From assembly GCA_023539445.1 (NCBI GenBank), contig JAKCEW010000011.1:1-28049 (forward strand): a stretch of DNA of 28,049 nt, in the 5' to 3' direction. Shown in pieces: positions 15,784 through 23,865 of the stretch. The stretch is from Candidatus Terraquivivens yellowstonensis (GTDB lineage Archaea; Thermoproteota; Nitrososphaeria_A; Caldarchaeales; Wolframiiraptoraceae). The notes below the pieces were generated by a model. The model was not told the DNA's origin. It searched no databases and saw only the letters and a list, made by a program, of their open reading frames with translations. How positions within the stretch are numbered: the first letter of the stretch is position 1; every line of letters begins with the position of its first letter. A program made the position numbers and the translations under genes.

Positions 15784-17044
15784 GCTTTGCCGCTTCAACC
15801 TTTAATTCCTTAACTTCTTCCGGCTTCCCTGATAAATATGAGAGCTCAGATTCCGATAACTCGAAAAATCTTGCAAGCCCATTCGCAATATTACCATCGT
15901 TCTTGATTATGAAGCTCAAGAAGGGAAGCATCTCAATATTCGCCTTATATGATGACATATGGCATTTTGACGCTATCTTACTAGCTAAACCATTCCTTAG
16001 ATCCCTCTCATGCTTCGTAGCTTGAAGCATCCTAATCTTTTGTGGGAATGAGAATTTAACGAAGCTCTTCGGTGTTTTCTTCTTGGAGAGTGCAATACCG
16101 CCGGTCATGAGAGGCACTGCATACCTAAGCAGATTCCATCTTTGCATCCTCTTTATCCTTGCAAAATAGAGGTCGGCCTTTGCGAGAAAGTCCATAGCAC
16201 GCTCAAGGTCCTCAGGATCCGTCAGCTGTTGTGGAGCATTATCCAAGACCCAGTTGAAAAAGGTATCTATATCCACGTCGATGTTTTCCGTTGATGCCCA
16301 TGCATCTTTGATACTTTTCGCATGGAATACTTGAACTAGCGCTGAGAATATCTCCTTGACTCTATCTCTGTAACCCAAAGCGGCCAAAGTTGAACCGTCT
16401 ATTTTTGGCCCTGCCATCGCCAAAGCTTGAAGGTCATTTATCGCAGACCTCACATCACCATTTGACCTTTCAGCTATTGCTTTCAGCACATCATCACCAC
16501 ATTCCAGCCCTTCTAGCGCGCATATCTTTCTCAAATGGGAAATTATGAGATTCTTGGGCACATGCTTAAATTCTATCATTTCACACATTTCCCTTATCGT
16601 TGCCAACCTTGGACTCCACGGGTCGTTTGCAATGAGCACTATAGGCACCTTAGTTTTTTCTATCGCATCCCTTATGGCCGGTATCCCTCCGGCATCTTCC
16701 TGGCCCGCTATACCATCTACCTCGTCAACCAATACTATTCTCTTCCTCATACCGTCCAGTGTGGCGAACTCGCATGCAGAACCTACAATCGCCTTAACTT
16801 TCTCGGCAGTCCTCCAATCGCTAGCGTTTACCTCAACCAAGTCGTATCCTTTTTCTGTAGCGTACGCTATAACTAGCGAAGTCTTACCCACACCAGCAGG
16901 CCCGTACAAGAATGCCGCCTTCTTAGACGGTCTCCCCTTCTCCCAAGATGCCATCCAATTAAGGAATGCCTCTATTGCCTCTTTGTTGCCGATTACTTCC
17001 GAGACCCTTTTCGGTCTATACTTCTCTACCCAAGGTACCGTCAA
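15737..17044 (-). CDS. rfcL: Replication factor C large subunit
   Basis: RfcL is the subunit that, with four RfcS, opens the PCNA clamp and loads it onto primed DNA. The AAA+ module starts at residue 4 with PWVEKYRPKRVSEVIGN. Walker A is GPAGVGKT (48-55), Walker B VLVDEVDG (104-111), and the sensor-1 region IVLIANDPW follows. A helical collar domain fills the middle, and the C-terminus is a basic low-complexity tail (AKPKRKSSTRQRS). I see no QxxLxxFF-type PCNA-binding motif at the end, which many archaeal RfcL proteins have. The start is TTG, three bases after the rfcS stop. Its 3' end overlaps the convergent winged-helix gene by 47 bases. Confidence 0.93.
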   Translation of the reverse strand: MTVPWVEKYRPKRVSEVIGNKEAIEAFLNWMASWEKGRPSKKAAFLYGPAGVGKTSLVIAYATEKGYDLVEVNASDWRTAEKVKAIVGSACEFATLDGMRKRIVLVDEVDGIAGQEDAGGIPAIRDAIEKTKVPIVLIANDPWSPRLATIREMCEMIEFKHVPKNLIISHLRKICALEGLECGDDVLKAIAERSNGDVRSAINDLQALAMAGPKIDGSTLAALGYRDRVKEIFSALVQVFHAKSIKDAWASTENIDVDIDTFFNWVLDNAPQQLTDPEDLERAMDFLAKADLYFARIKRMQRWNLLRYAVPLMTGGIALSKKKTPKSFVKFSFPQKIRMLQATKHERDLRNGLASKIASKCHMSSYKANIEMLPFLSFIIKNDGNIANGLARFFELSESELSYLSGKPEEVKELKVEAAKPKRKSSTRQRSEASA

Positions 17045-17047
17045 AGG

Positions 17048-18100
17048 TCATCTACGGCTCCTAGCTGCAAGTTTTGCGAGAAAACTCATGATCTGCACTT
17101 CTTCCGACGCACCCTCTGCTATCCTGTAGTCAACTTCGCCCAAGTTGTCGAGTAACTCAACCTTCAATTCCTCTGGGATGTTGAGAGCAAAAATCTCTCT
17201 ATATATTGCCGATACGAGGTCCCTACCAGATATTCCTTGTAAATATAGAATGGCCCTGAGAGCATCCCTTGCCTCCACGAACTTTCCGGACATCGCGTAC
17301 TCTAGTATCCTTCTGACGTCGCCCCTGCTTACATACCCTATGACTGTGTAAACAGCTTTTTCGTCCACCTTCTTTCCAAGCGTCGAGGCAGCCTGTAGGA
17401 TGTTTATGCATTTCCTCATATCTCCTTGCGCGAAGTCGTATATTGCATCAATAGCTTCATCATCTATCTCTAAACCTTCAGCCTTTGCTATCTTCTTCAG
17501 ATGCGATGCCACATCCGTTTTCGTGAGGGGTTTGAACCTGAAGATCGCGCACCTTGACTGTATGGGTTCGATTATTCTGTTGCTATAGTTGGCTACAAGT
17601 ATGAACCTACACGTCGAAGAAAATTGCTCCATTACGCGCCTGAAGGCATGCTGAGCATCATCCGTAAGCTGATCACTCTCATCCAACAGGAGTATCCTGA
17701 AGCCCACATTGCCAAATGGAATAGACCTCGCGTACATCTTTACCTTTTCACGGATCGTTGCTATGCCACGCTCGTCGGATGCGTTGATCTCCACAAACAG
17801 ACCGTCTTTTATGTAACCATCGCCATATAGATCTCTTGCAAAAGCGTGAGCTGTCGCAGTTTTTCCAGTACCAGGCGGCCCCGTGAACAGCATATGCGGA
17901 ACTGCTTTTGTCTTAAGAATATTTTTTAGGCTGGAAATTACCTCATGCTGGTTTACTATCTCGTCGAGCGTCGTTGGCCTATACTTCTCAATCCAAGGTA
18001 GCACGCTTGCCGTAGACAACTCACAATCAGCTTGATTAGGGTCATGAAGTATAATAAAGATTACTTGCATCTTGGTCGAAATCATGCTTTTATATTCCAT
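17048..18100 (-). CDS. rfcS: Replication factor C small subunit
   Basis: RfcS forms the AAA+ ATPase body of the clamp loader. The canonical protein starts at LPWIEKYRPTTLDEIVNQ. It has Walker A GPPGTGKT (74-81), Walker B LLLDESDQ and the SRC arginine-finger motif in IEPIQSRCAIFRF. The frame contains about 32 extra N-terminal residues (from MEYKSMISTK) that homologues lack. A strong TATA box (AATATAAAAG, complement of 18085-18095) lies inside this extension, so the real start is probably further in: ATG 18070, TTG 18019 or GTG 18004, which fits the conserved N-terminus best. It is the promoter-proximal gene of rfcS-rfcL and divergent from a small Cys-rich gene. Confidence 0.92.
   Translation of the reverse strand: MEYKSMISTKMQVIFIILHDPNQADCELSTASVLPWIEKYRPTTLDEIVNQHEVISSLKNILKTKAVPHMLFTGPPGTGKTATAHAFARDLYGDGYIKDGLFVEINASDERGIATIREKVKMYARSIPFGNVGFRILLLDESDQLTDDAQHAFRRVMEQFSSTCRFILVANYSNRIIEPIQSRCAIFRFKPLTKTDVASHLKKIAKAEGLEIDDEAIDAIYDFAQGDMRKCINILQAASTLGKKVDEKAVYTVIGYVSRGDVRRILEYAMSGKFVEARDALRAILYLQGISGRDLVSAIYREIFALNIPEELKVELLDNLGEVDYRIAEGASEEVQIMSFLAKLAARSRR
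18083..18097. promoter_or_regulatory. Overlapping divergent TATA elements for rfcS and the 18121 gene
   Basis: The stretch CATGCTTTTATATTC reads as a TATA box on both strands. On the plus strand it places initiation at about 18119, making the ATG at 18121 leaderless. On the minus strand initiation falls near 18065, inside the nominal rfcS N-terminus, which argues for a downstream rfcS start. Confidence 0.4.
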
Positions 18101-18120
18101 CCTTTTATTACGTTATCAAG

Positions 18121-18426
18121 ATGGTGACGGGAAAGAGCCTATCCTGCATTTGCGGCACATATGTTGATGCCTCATCGCTCGTCATAGAAAGAATCGGAGA
18201 AGGAGAATACAAGATAGTATGCCCGTCACCGAAATGTCCTTTGCATGAATTAGGATTTGTTAAAGTGACTCATCATTCAAAGCCAAAATTCGAGGTTAAA
18301 ATTTCGAGGATGTTCAAGGATTGGAATATTCTGCTCCTCGGTAGGGAAAGTTGTGACAGACTTGTGCGTGACTTGTTGAAACAACTTTCATTAAAGCTCA
18401 GAAAATTTTATGAAACCTGTTGTTAA
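18121..18426 (+). CDS. Small Cys-rich protein of unknown function
   Basis: I do not recognise this 101-residue protein. Its N-terminal half has two cysteine pairs, C9-x-C11 and C34-x4-C39 (CICG and CPSPKC), spaced like a small zinc ribbon with two beta-strands between. The C-terminal half is basic and amphipathic and ends with a Cys-Cys pair. The ATG immediately follows a TATA element, suggesting a leaderless transcript. It is divergent from rfcS with a 20-base gap to the nominal start, and its 3' end faces the 16S rRNA gene. A nucleic-acid-binding or metal-binding role would suit the composition but is conjecture. Confidence 0.55.
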   Translation: MVTGKSLSCICGTYVDASSLVIERIGEGEYKIVCPSPKCPLHELGFVKVTHHSKPKFEVKISRMFKDWNILLLGRESCDRLVRDLLKQLSLKLRKFYETCC

Positions 18427-18527
18427 TTAAATCCTACAAACCTAAACGCCGCATGTCTTGATTATCGTCAGAAACTCCTACATATCAGAAGTTATGCTAA
18501 AACGATCATTAATTAGTAAAGTGAGGG

Positions 18528-18560
18528 CCATGGGCTTTCAGCCCTTTCCACTTCCTAGGA
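18528..18560 (-). repeat. 3' arm of the 16S rRNA processing stem
   Basis: Two blocks, of 17 bases (18528-18544) and 9 bases (18552-18560), are exact complements of blocks upstream of the 16S 5' end (20159-20175 and 20143-20151). The two helices are interrupted by seven unpaired bases on each side. This is the arrangement expected for the bulge-helix-bulge stem cut by archaeal splicing endonuclease to release pre-16S rRNA. Confidence 0.8.
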
Positions 18561-18592
18561 GGCGTTCTCCAGGCAGGGAAGCACGTTAAACG

Positions 18593-20117
<1,525 letters not shown>

Positions 20118-20142
20118 TCAAGCCTGGAGAGGTACGCCGCAA

Positions 20143-20175
20143 TCCTAGGAATTTTTGGGGGCTGAAAGCCCATGG
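20143..20175 (-). repeat. 5' arm of the 16S rRNA processing stem
   Basis: GGGCTGAAAGCCCATGG (20159-20175) and TCCTAGGAA (20143-20151) pair perfectly with the 3' flank of the 16S gene. Seven unpaired bases lie between them. The longer block contains GGGCT-GAA-AGCCC and can also close on itself as a small hairpin. Confidence 0.8.
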
Positions 20176-20215
20176 TTAGACCCAAGCGTCCTAATGCTCA
20201 GGTCCTCATCTTGTC

Positions 20216-20297
20216 CCACGGTTAGGAGGCCGCCCTTACATCTGATGGGCTTTCACGCCCCTTCTTGTTCAAGGGCGGTACCGCCGTCGAACCGTGG
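20216..20297 (-). ncRNA. Structured 5' leader of the 16S transcript
   Basis: Two nested perfect 8-bp helices are seen: CCACGGTT (20216-20223) with AACCGTGG (20290-20297), and CCGCCCTT (20230-20237) with AAGGGCGG (20271-20278). Inside them, on the transcribed strand, GGGC-GTGAAA-GCCC closes an apical hairpin. This would fold at the very start of the pre-16S transcript. It could guide processing, bind an assembly factor or be an independent small RNA. I do not recognise a known RNA family. Confidence 0.5.
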
Positions 20298-20326
20298 AGT
20301 TCCGCACACTATTGTAATTATTGCCT

Positions 20327-20340
20327 GTTTATATATTTTG
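20327..20340 (-). promoter_or_regulatory. 16S rRNA promoter
   Basis: On the minus strand CAAAATATATAAAC is a strong TATA box. Initiation about 25 bases on falls near 20309, just ahead of the structured leader. A second TATA-like element, CCTTTTAAAC (complement of 20350-20359), lies further upstream and could give a tandem promoter. Confidence 0.65.
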
Positions 20341-20370
20341 CATGGACGTGTTTAAAAGGATCATTAGTGC

Positions 20371-20805
20371 TTAAATACCGACCGTTTGATCGAAGGTAGA
20401 CGCATCTTCTGTCTCCGGCTTCCGGTGGTGATGTGTTAAACTGAGCAGCATGTCGAGCAATCTTCGCGACCTATCCGTCAAGTTATATAGTTTGAACTTG
20501 CCCCTTCTCGTGGATTCGACCAGTTCGGCTCTTGTTAACTTATTCAAATGATGCGATACCAACGTCTGATCTAATTTTAGCACATAGGATATGATACAGA
20601 CTGGTAGGGGGCCGTTTCTAAGTAGAAGCAGTATTCTTAGTTTGCTGGAGTCTCCTAAGTCTTTTAGGACTTTAATTATCTCTGAAACGTCTTCAGGAGG
20701 CACTTTAATGGTTTTATTGAGATCCAACGGCATTTCTTTAATCTTGCATTTACCATATCTCCACAATTCCTCGACTATTTCTGATATCTTAATGGTCTTT
20801 TTCAA
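20371..20805 (-). CDS. ArsR-family winged-helix regulator
   Basis: This 144-residue regulator has a charged ~40-residue N-terminal extension, then the ArsR fold: LKDLGDSSKLRILLLL, the helix-turn-helix with VLKLDQTLVSHHLNKLTRAELVE, and the wing RRGKFKLYNLTDRSRRLLD. The tail has a His-rich THHHRKPE segment that might bind metal. The classical ArsR CVC metal site is absent. The nominal start is TTG inside an inverted repeat, and Met25 (MPLDLNKTIKVPP) is an alternative. It lies downstream of, and in the same direction as, a ferredoxin/HdrA-like pair, but a TATA-like ATTATTAACT (near 20838-20847) gives it its own promoter. It may sense redox state or metal and control those genes and itself. Confidence 0.75.
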   Translation of the reverse strand: MKKTIKISEIVEELWRYGKCKIKEMPLDLNKTIKVPPEDVSEIIKVLKDLGDSSKLRILLLLRNGPLPVCIISYVLKLDQTLVSHHLNKLTRAELVESTRRGKFKLYNLTDRSRRLLDMLLSLTHHHRKPETEDASTFDQTVGI

Positions 20806-20820
20806 GTGTTAACTCACTTG
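20803..20820. promoter_or_regulatory. Inverted repeat at the ArsR gene start
   Basis: CAAGTG and CACTTG form a perfect 6-bp inverted repeat around TTAACT, lying across the predicted transcription and translation start of the ArsR gene. Its position fits autorepression, which is common in this family. Confidence 0.45.
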
Positions 20821-20851
20821 TAAGGCGATCATGCAATAAGTTAATAATGCT

Positions 20852-21073
20852 TTACCGAGATGTGCCTACACGTTGTTCTCCGTTGTAGATTATTGCTGAA
20901 GATGGACAGATCTTTTGGCAACCTCTACACATTTCGACGCAGTTTTCTGGATTCACCACTATGGGTTTTCCGTCGGATCCTATGTCATAGACTTCGTGAG
21001 GGCAGAAGTTATAGCATGTCAGGCATCCGGTACACTTGCTATAGTCTATCATCGGGTACCAATTCTTGGCCAT
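20852..21073 (-). CDS. Small 2x[4Fe-4S] ferredoxin
   Basis: This electron carrier of about 73 residues has two cluster motifs: CTGCLTCYNFCP (C14, C17, C20, C24) and CVEMCRGCQKICP (C45, C49, C52, C56). The second has three residues between its first two cysteines rather than two, a non-standard spacing. ATG 21073 is preferred because KNWYPMIDYSKCTGC is a typical N-terminus. A GTG at 21085, directly after the stop of the upstream gene, is in frame. It forms a tight pair with the HdrA-like gene before it, so the two probably exchange electrons. Confidence 0.85.
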   Translation of the reverse strand: MAKNWYPMIDYSKCTGCLTCYNFCPHEVYDIGSDGKPIVVNPENCVEMCRGCQKICPSSAIIYNGEQRVGTSR

Positions 21074-21085
21074 AGTTTTAACCAC

Positions 21086-21436
21086 CTACTGACCTAACGC
21101 CTTATTGATAGCTTCGATCGTCTCTTCAGTCGTCATATTTCTTATTTCAACCCCCACAAATTTGGACTCATCAAAGTTCAACTCCTTGAACACCCATCCG
21201 AACATCTTCTTCTGCATCACCGGGTCGCAACCTGCCACAACTATTTTTTCTATGTTATCATGTTTGCCGAGCAAGACACGCCAGAAACTGTCCCCATCCG
21301 TTGCGCAGAGTTGTGGGTGAATGACAGCGAAGTCAACCTTCTTATTTCTTCTAAAATGGTTCACAACTTCGAATATATTCATCTTTTGAAACGATGGGCA
21401 CGTACCCTGACATACACATAACACCAGACCTTTCAT
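21086..21436 (-). CDS. Stand-alone HdrA N-terminal-like Fe-S protein
   Basis: The ~116-residue protein resembles the N-terminal domain of heterodisulfide reductase subunit A. It opens with KGLVLCVCQGTCPSF (C-x-C-x3-C), continues with an LCATDGDSFWRVLL segment like the CSDPGQ region of HdrA, and has IEKIVVAGCDPVMQKKMF, the counterpart of the HdrA phrase VVVAACSPRMHE, then VEIRNMTTEE like ANIRE. The FAD-binding and ferredoxin domains of full HdrA are missing, but a separate ferredoxin gene follows immediately. ATG 21436 is preferred because GGTGAT precedes it; GTG 21445 and ATG 21442 are in frame. The pair may be a minimal electron-transfer module. The partner enzyme is not in the window. Confidence 0.65.
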   Translation of the reverse strand: MKGLVLCVCQGTCPSFQKMNIFEVVNHFRRNKKVDFAVIHPQLCATDGDSFWRVLLGKHDNIEKIVVAGCDPVMQKKMFGWVFKELNFDESKFVGVEIRNMTTEETIEAINKALGQ

Positions 21437-21445
21437 ATGCATCAC

Positions 21446-21459
21446 CAGTCATGTGACTG
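21446..21459. promoter_or_regulatory. Palindrome upstream of the HdrA-like gene
   Basis: CAGTCA-TG-TGACTG is a perfect 6-bp inverted repeat. It lies between a TATA-like CTTAAATATT (complement of about 21474-21484) and the start codon, where initiation is expected. This is an operator-like position similar to that of the ArsR repeat, though the sequence differs. Confidence 0.4.
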
Positions 21460-21573
21460 CGCATTCATATCAATATTTAAGGATTAAATTTTAAAGATGG
21501 AAATTTTAGGCGTAGCGCAAACAATTCTTTGCTCACATAATGAAAGAAGCTTTTGTGATCATACTCAAAAGAG

Positions 21574-21667
21574 GGCCGCGGCTGGGATTCGAACCCAGGC
21601 AGCCGGCTCCACAGGCCGGAAGGCTAACCGCTACCTTTGCGTCCACACTATGGTGGTCACCGCGGCC
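21574..21667 (-). tRNA. tRNA-His (GTG) with a candidate non-canonical intron
   Basis: Read on the minus strand, the acceptor GCCGCGG pairs with CCGCGGC, with an encoded G-1 opposite discriminator C73, the histidine identity pair. The D arm is AGGT-loop-GCCT with the A14-G15...GG...A21 pattern. The anticodon arm is CCGGC-CTGTGGA-GCCGG with anticodon GTG, and the T arm is CTGGG-TTCGAAT-CCCAG. About 21 extra bases lie between position 8 and the D stem, containing a CCAC...GTGG hairpin. This looks like an intron near position 8/9. The 5' acceptor strand GGCCGCGG is repeated just upstream (70-77 past 21600). CCA is not encoded. A perfect bulge-helix-bulge could not be drawn by eye. Confidence 0.85.
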
Positions 21668-21750
21668 AACCGCGGCCGCCTATTCATTAAAACGAACTTG
21701 TCCTTAAGTATTTCAACCCTTGTCTCAAGTGAAAATATTAAAAAGGGATT

Positions 21751-22050
21751 TTAGGTTTTGCTTTTGTGGAGCACGCGTTTGGGATCTTTGATAAGCAGCA
21801 CTATTTCCCAGAACACCAGCGCGGATACCAAAAGAACGAAGCCAAGGACCGTAGCCTCGACGGACATCTCAAGGAACTCTCCACCTTCCATAAGGTAGCC
21901 CATGACGTGATCGACGAAGACCATTATGGTCGCTCCCCAAAGTATTAGGCTCAACAGCTTAAGCATGTAGACATCATTTTCAGCCTTAGAATACCACACC
22001 GCCGTCGAGAGAGCAGCAGCCATAGCCAACACTACAAGCCACATATCCAT
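21751..22050 (-). CDS. Small membrane protein, paralogue of its divergent neighbour
   Basis: This 99-residue protein of unknown family has three predicted membrane helices (about 3-19, 31-50 and 66-88) and a basic C-terminal tail. The second helix reads LILWGATIMVFVDHVMGY, with an Asp-His pair at its end. It aligns without gaps over this region with the protein encoded in the opposite direction (LLWG, seven residues, then EHV), and the third helices also align (LG....VSALVFW against VG....VATLVTW). A TATA element some 20-30 bases ahead of the start suggests a leaderless mRNA. The conserved acidic-His pair at a membrane edge might bind metal or heme, which is speculation. Confidence 0.6.
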   Translation of the reverse strand: MDMWLVVLAMAAALSTAVWYSKAENDVYMLKLLSLILWGATIMVFVDHVMGYLMEGGEFLEMSVEATVLGFVLLVSALVFWEIVLLIKDPKRVLHKSKT

Positions 22051-22052
22051 CC

Positions 22053-22104
22053 CCGTAATGTTACGTTTATATAGGTGTTACTGTTCTTAAAATTAGTATT
22101 ACGG
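22053..22104. promoter_or_regulatory. Divergent promoter pair bracketed by an inverted repeat
   Basis: CCGTAAT (22053-22059) and ATTACGG (22098-22104) are perfect complements, each close to the predicted start of one of the two divergent genes. Between them lie a minus-strand TATA (complement of GTTTATATAGG) and a plus-strand TATA-like CTTAAAATTA. TGTTAC also appears twice. The symmetry suggests joint control of the paralogous pair. Confidence 0.45.
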
Positions 22105-22115
22105 AGAGTGTGGAG

Positions 22116-22481
22116 ATGGCGTGCTTCCTCGTTCCGATGGCGCTGGCGATCGTAACGTCAATTCTCCAAAAGACTGCTCGAAACTTGGCTGGAAAAATTA
22201 AACTTTGGATTCTCAACGCGTTGCTCTGGGGAGGAGTGATGCTGCTAGCGATTGAACATGTCTGGCATGGCGAGGTCGTTCCATGGCCACCGTTCTTGAC
22301 CGCCATGGCAAACCCTGTTGACATACCCGTGATGCTCCGCGAAATGCTCACGGTAGGCACGATGATGTCCGTCGCAACATTAGTTACATGGGGAGCGATA
22401 CTCGCAATATCCTACTACATGCCGAAGATTGTTACTTTAAGAACCACTGCGCATGTGGAAAAGCCCCTCACCCCACGCTGA
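22116..22481 (+). CDS. Small membrane protein, paralogue of its divergent neighbour
   Basis: The product has 121 residues from ATG 22116; GTG 22110 is also in frame, but the TATA spacing favours the ATG. Three membrane helices are predicted. The second ends LLWGGVMLLAIEHVWHG, matching LILWGATIMVFVDHVMG in the divergently encoded protein, so the pair arose by duplication or shares a common family. A proline-rich loop VVPWPPFL separates helices two and three, and the tail is basic. It does not resemble any family I know. The nearby ferredoxin, HdrA-like protein and ArsR regulator suggest a redox setting, but no direct link is visible. Confidence 0.6.
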   Translation: MACFLVPMALAIVTSILQKTARNLAGKIKLWILNALLWGGVMLLAIEHVWHGEVVPWPPFLTAMANPVDIPVMLREMLTVGTMMSVATLVTWGAILAISYYMPKIVTLRTTAHVEKPLTPR

Positions 22482-22494
22482 AACGTTAAACTCC

Positions 22495-22507
22495 TTTTTT
22501 TATTTTT
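22495..22507 (+). terminator. T-rich terminator
   Basis: TTTTTTTATTTTT follows the stop codon by about 13 bases. The preceding AACTCC is identical to that before the oligo-T run after the surface-protein gene at 25320, so the two terminators share a context. Confidence 0.5.
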
Positions 22508-22576
22508 GGTAAGCGTCATACTGTAACGATGCCAGTCACAAGCCAGTGGCTTATCATGATGGGTTATGGATCGGGT

Positions 22577-23452
22577 TTATGGGAAGCTCACTTTTGTGGT
22601 TACTGCAAACCGTCGAGGCGCACCGGCAATATCTAAGACGAAGTCCACCTGAAGTGTTTTTCCGCTTAGGATTTCCTTGAAGTCTCCAACAATTGTCGGC
22701 GTTCCAACATAGGTCTTTGTTTCGCCAGGCATTACGACTAGGATCCTTTGTTCGAGTGAGGGAACGTAAATCCATCCAATTACAGTTCCCGAAGTTTCCA
22801 TTCCGACGCCCTGCAAGATCAACGGCACGTTGCCTTTATTCGTCACTGTTATCGCCAAATTCTCTTCCCAAGATTTCCAAGCGGTCGGGGAGACCGATGC
22901 GTGAAGCGCCATTTTGAGGTCGAAAATCTTTTTGAAAAGCACTATGCGGCTCTCATACGGACCAATCAGCCAGACAGTAACGTTGTACGCACCCTCCAAT
23001 GGATGTCTCTCATACCACTCCCATGGTAACAAAACATCGACAGTTATCGTTCCAGGTATTTGGAGAAACTGCGTGAAGAATTCGGTATGATCTTCAGGTT
23101 GTAAAAGTTGCCCCTGACTTCCGTCTGGAAGCATCACAGTTATGCGGCCGAACCACAAGCCGTAAACACCGTTGATGCTCACAGGCCCCCTCAGGTCGGC
23201 TTCCCCGCTTATCTTCAGCCTCATGTAAAGCCCCTCGTCCTCGTACAGGTACCTCTCTATCTCAACGTTGGAGACGTAAACTGTGCCTGGCGTAGTACCA
23301 GGCTTTGGGCCCTGTCCGCCGCTTTCAGTCCCTGAGAAGAGATAGAATGCTATGGAAACCACAACCACAGCAAGCACAGCTACCATGGCGATTGCTATTT
23401 TACTTATCGCTTTTCTCCCCATGCTGGGCTTCATAGCAAAATTACGTAGCAA
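22577..23452 (-). CDS. Membrane-anchored extracellular protein of unknown function
   Basis: The 291-residue protein has one N-terminal hydrophobic helix (about 19-42), a Gly/Pro/Thr linker, then a beta-rich ectodomain. The ectodomain appears to contain two beta-sandwich parts, the second with NLAITVTNKGNVPLILQGVGME and a late VVMPGETKTYVG, features common in CARDB/Ig-like archaeal surface proteins. The N-terminus GRKAISKIAIAMVAV has an A-ISK junction directly before the hydrophobic core, resembling a class III signal peptide and the N-terminus of the BMP-binding protein in this window. Possible starts are ATG 23452, 23434 and 23422, and TATA-like elements fit the first two. Its substrate or partner is unknown. 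Confidence 0.6.
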   Translation of the reverse strand: MLRNFAMKPSMGRKAISKIAIAMVAVLAVVVVSIAFYLFSGTESGGQGPKPGTTPGTVYVSNVEIERYLYEDEGLYMRLKISGEADLRGPVSINGVYGLWFGRITVMLPDGSQGQLLQPEDHTEFFTQFLQIPGTITVDVLLPWEWYERHPLEGAYNVTVWLIGPYESRIVLFKKIFDLKMALHASVSPTAWKSWEENLAITVTNKGNVPLILQGVGMETSGTVIGWIYVPSLEQRILVVMPGETKTYVGTPTIVGDFKEILSGKTLQVDFVLDIAGAPRRFAVTTKVSFP

Positions 23453-23586
23453 CGCGAAACTTAAAGCCCCTTTGCTATAAATTTTGGAAAAATTGTTCTA
23501 GCCAAATCGATTTAGTATGAAGAGTATATATTTCAGCATCGCGGGAAAAATTTTTCCTCCAGTCCTTCAGCGCCTTTTAGCAAATG

Positions 23587-23661
23587 CGGGCCCGGTGGGA
23601 TTCGAACCCACGACCTACGGCTTAGGAGGCCGCCGCCCTATCCATTCTAGGCCACGGGCCC
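23587..23661 (-). tRNA. tRNA-Arg (CCT)
   Basis: On the minus strand a complete intronless cloverleaf is seen. The acceptor GGGCCCG pairs with CGGGCCC with discriminator G, and the D arm is GCCT...GGGC. The anticodon arm is GCGGC-CTCCTAA-GCCGT with anticodon CCT (reads AGG), and the T arm is GTGGG-TTCGAAT-CCCAC. CCA is not encoded. A TATA-like AGTTTAAATC (complement of about 23711-23721) lies upstream. Confidence 0.95.
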
Positions 23662-23865
23662 ACCCTAATCCCAGAACACCTTCCTCGTGATTGTTTGACG
23701 GGTTTGCAAAGATTTAAACTTGTGGTAGAAGTTCTTAGGGTCCCATGGACGGATACCCACCGAACTCTCAGATAATCTAGGCGGGAGAATTTCCGGATAT
23801 TTTGCCTTCCTGCGCTTTTCCGATTTACGACCTCCTTGCTCATCCGGGACTAAATTCTCGTTCGG

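Noticed and set aside
20176-20215. C/D-box guide RNA, suggested by GATGAGG and CTGA on the minus strand
   Set aside because: The boxes are imperfect and too close together, and no second D'/C' pair with guide spacing is seen.
20216-20297. A tRNA in the 16S leader, suggested by GGTTCGACGG on the minus strand
   Set aside because: No acceptor, D or anticodon arms fit around it. The sequence is better explained by two nested 8-bp helices.
23622-23843. 73-codon minus-strand frame over tRNA-Arg
   Set aside because: It runs through the tRNA gene and has no family resemblance.
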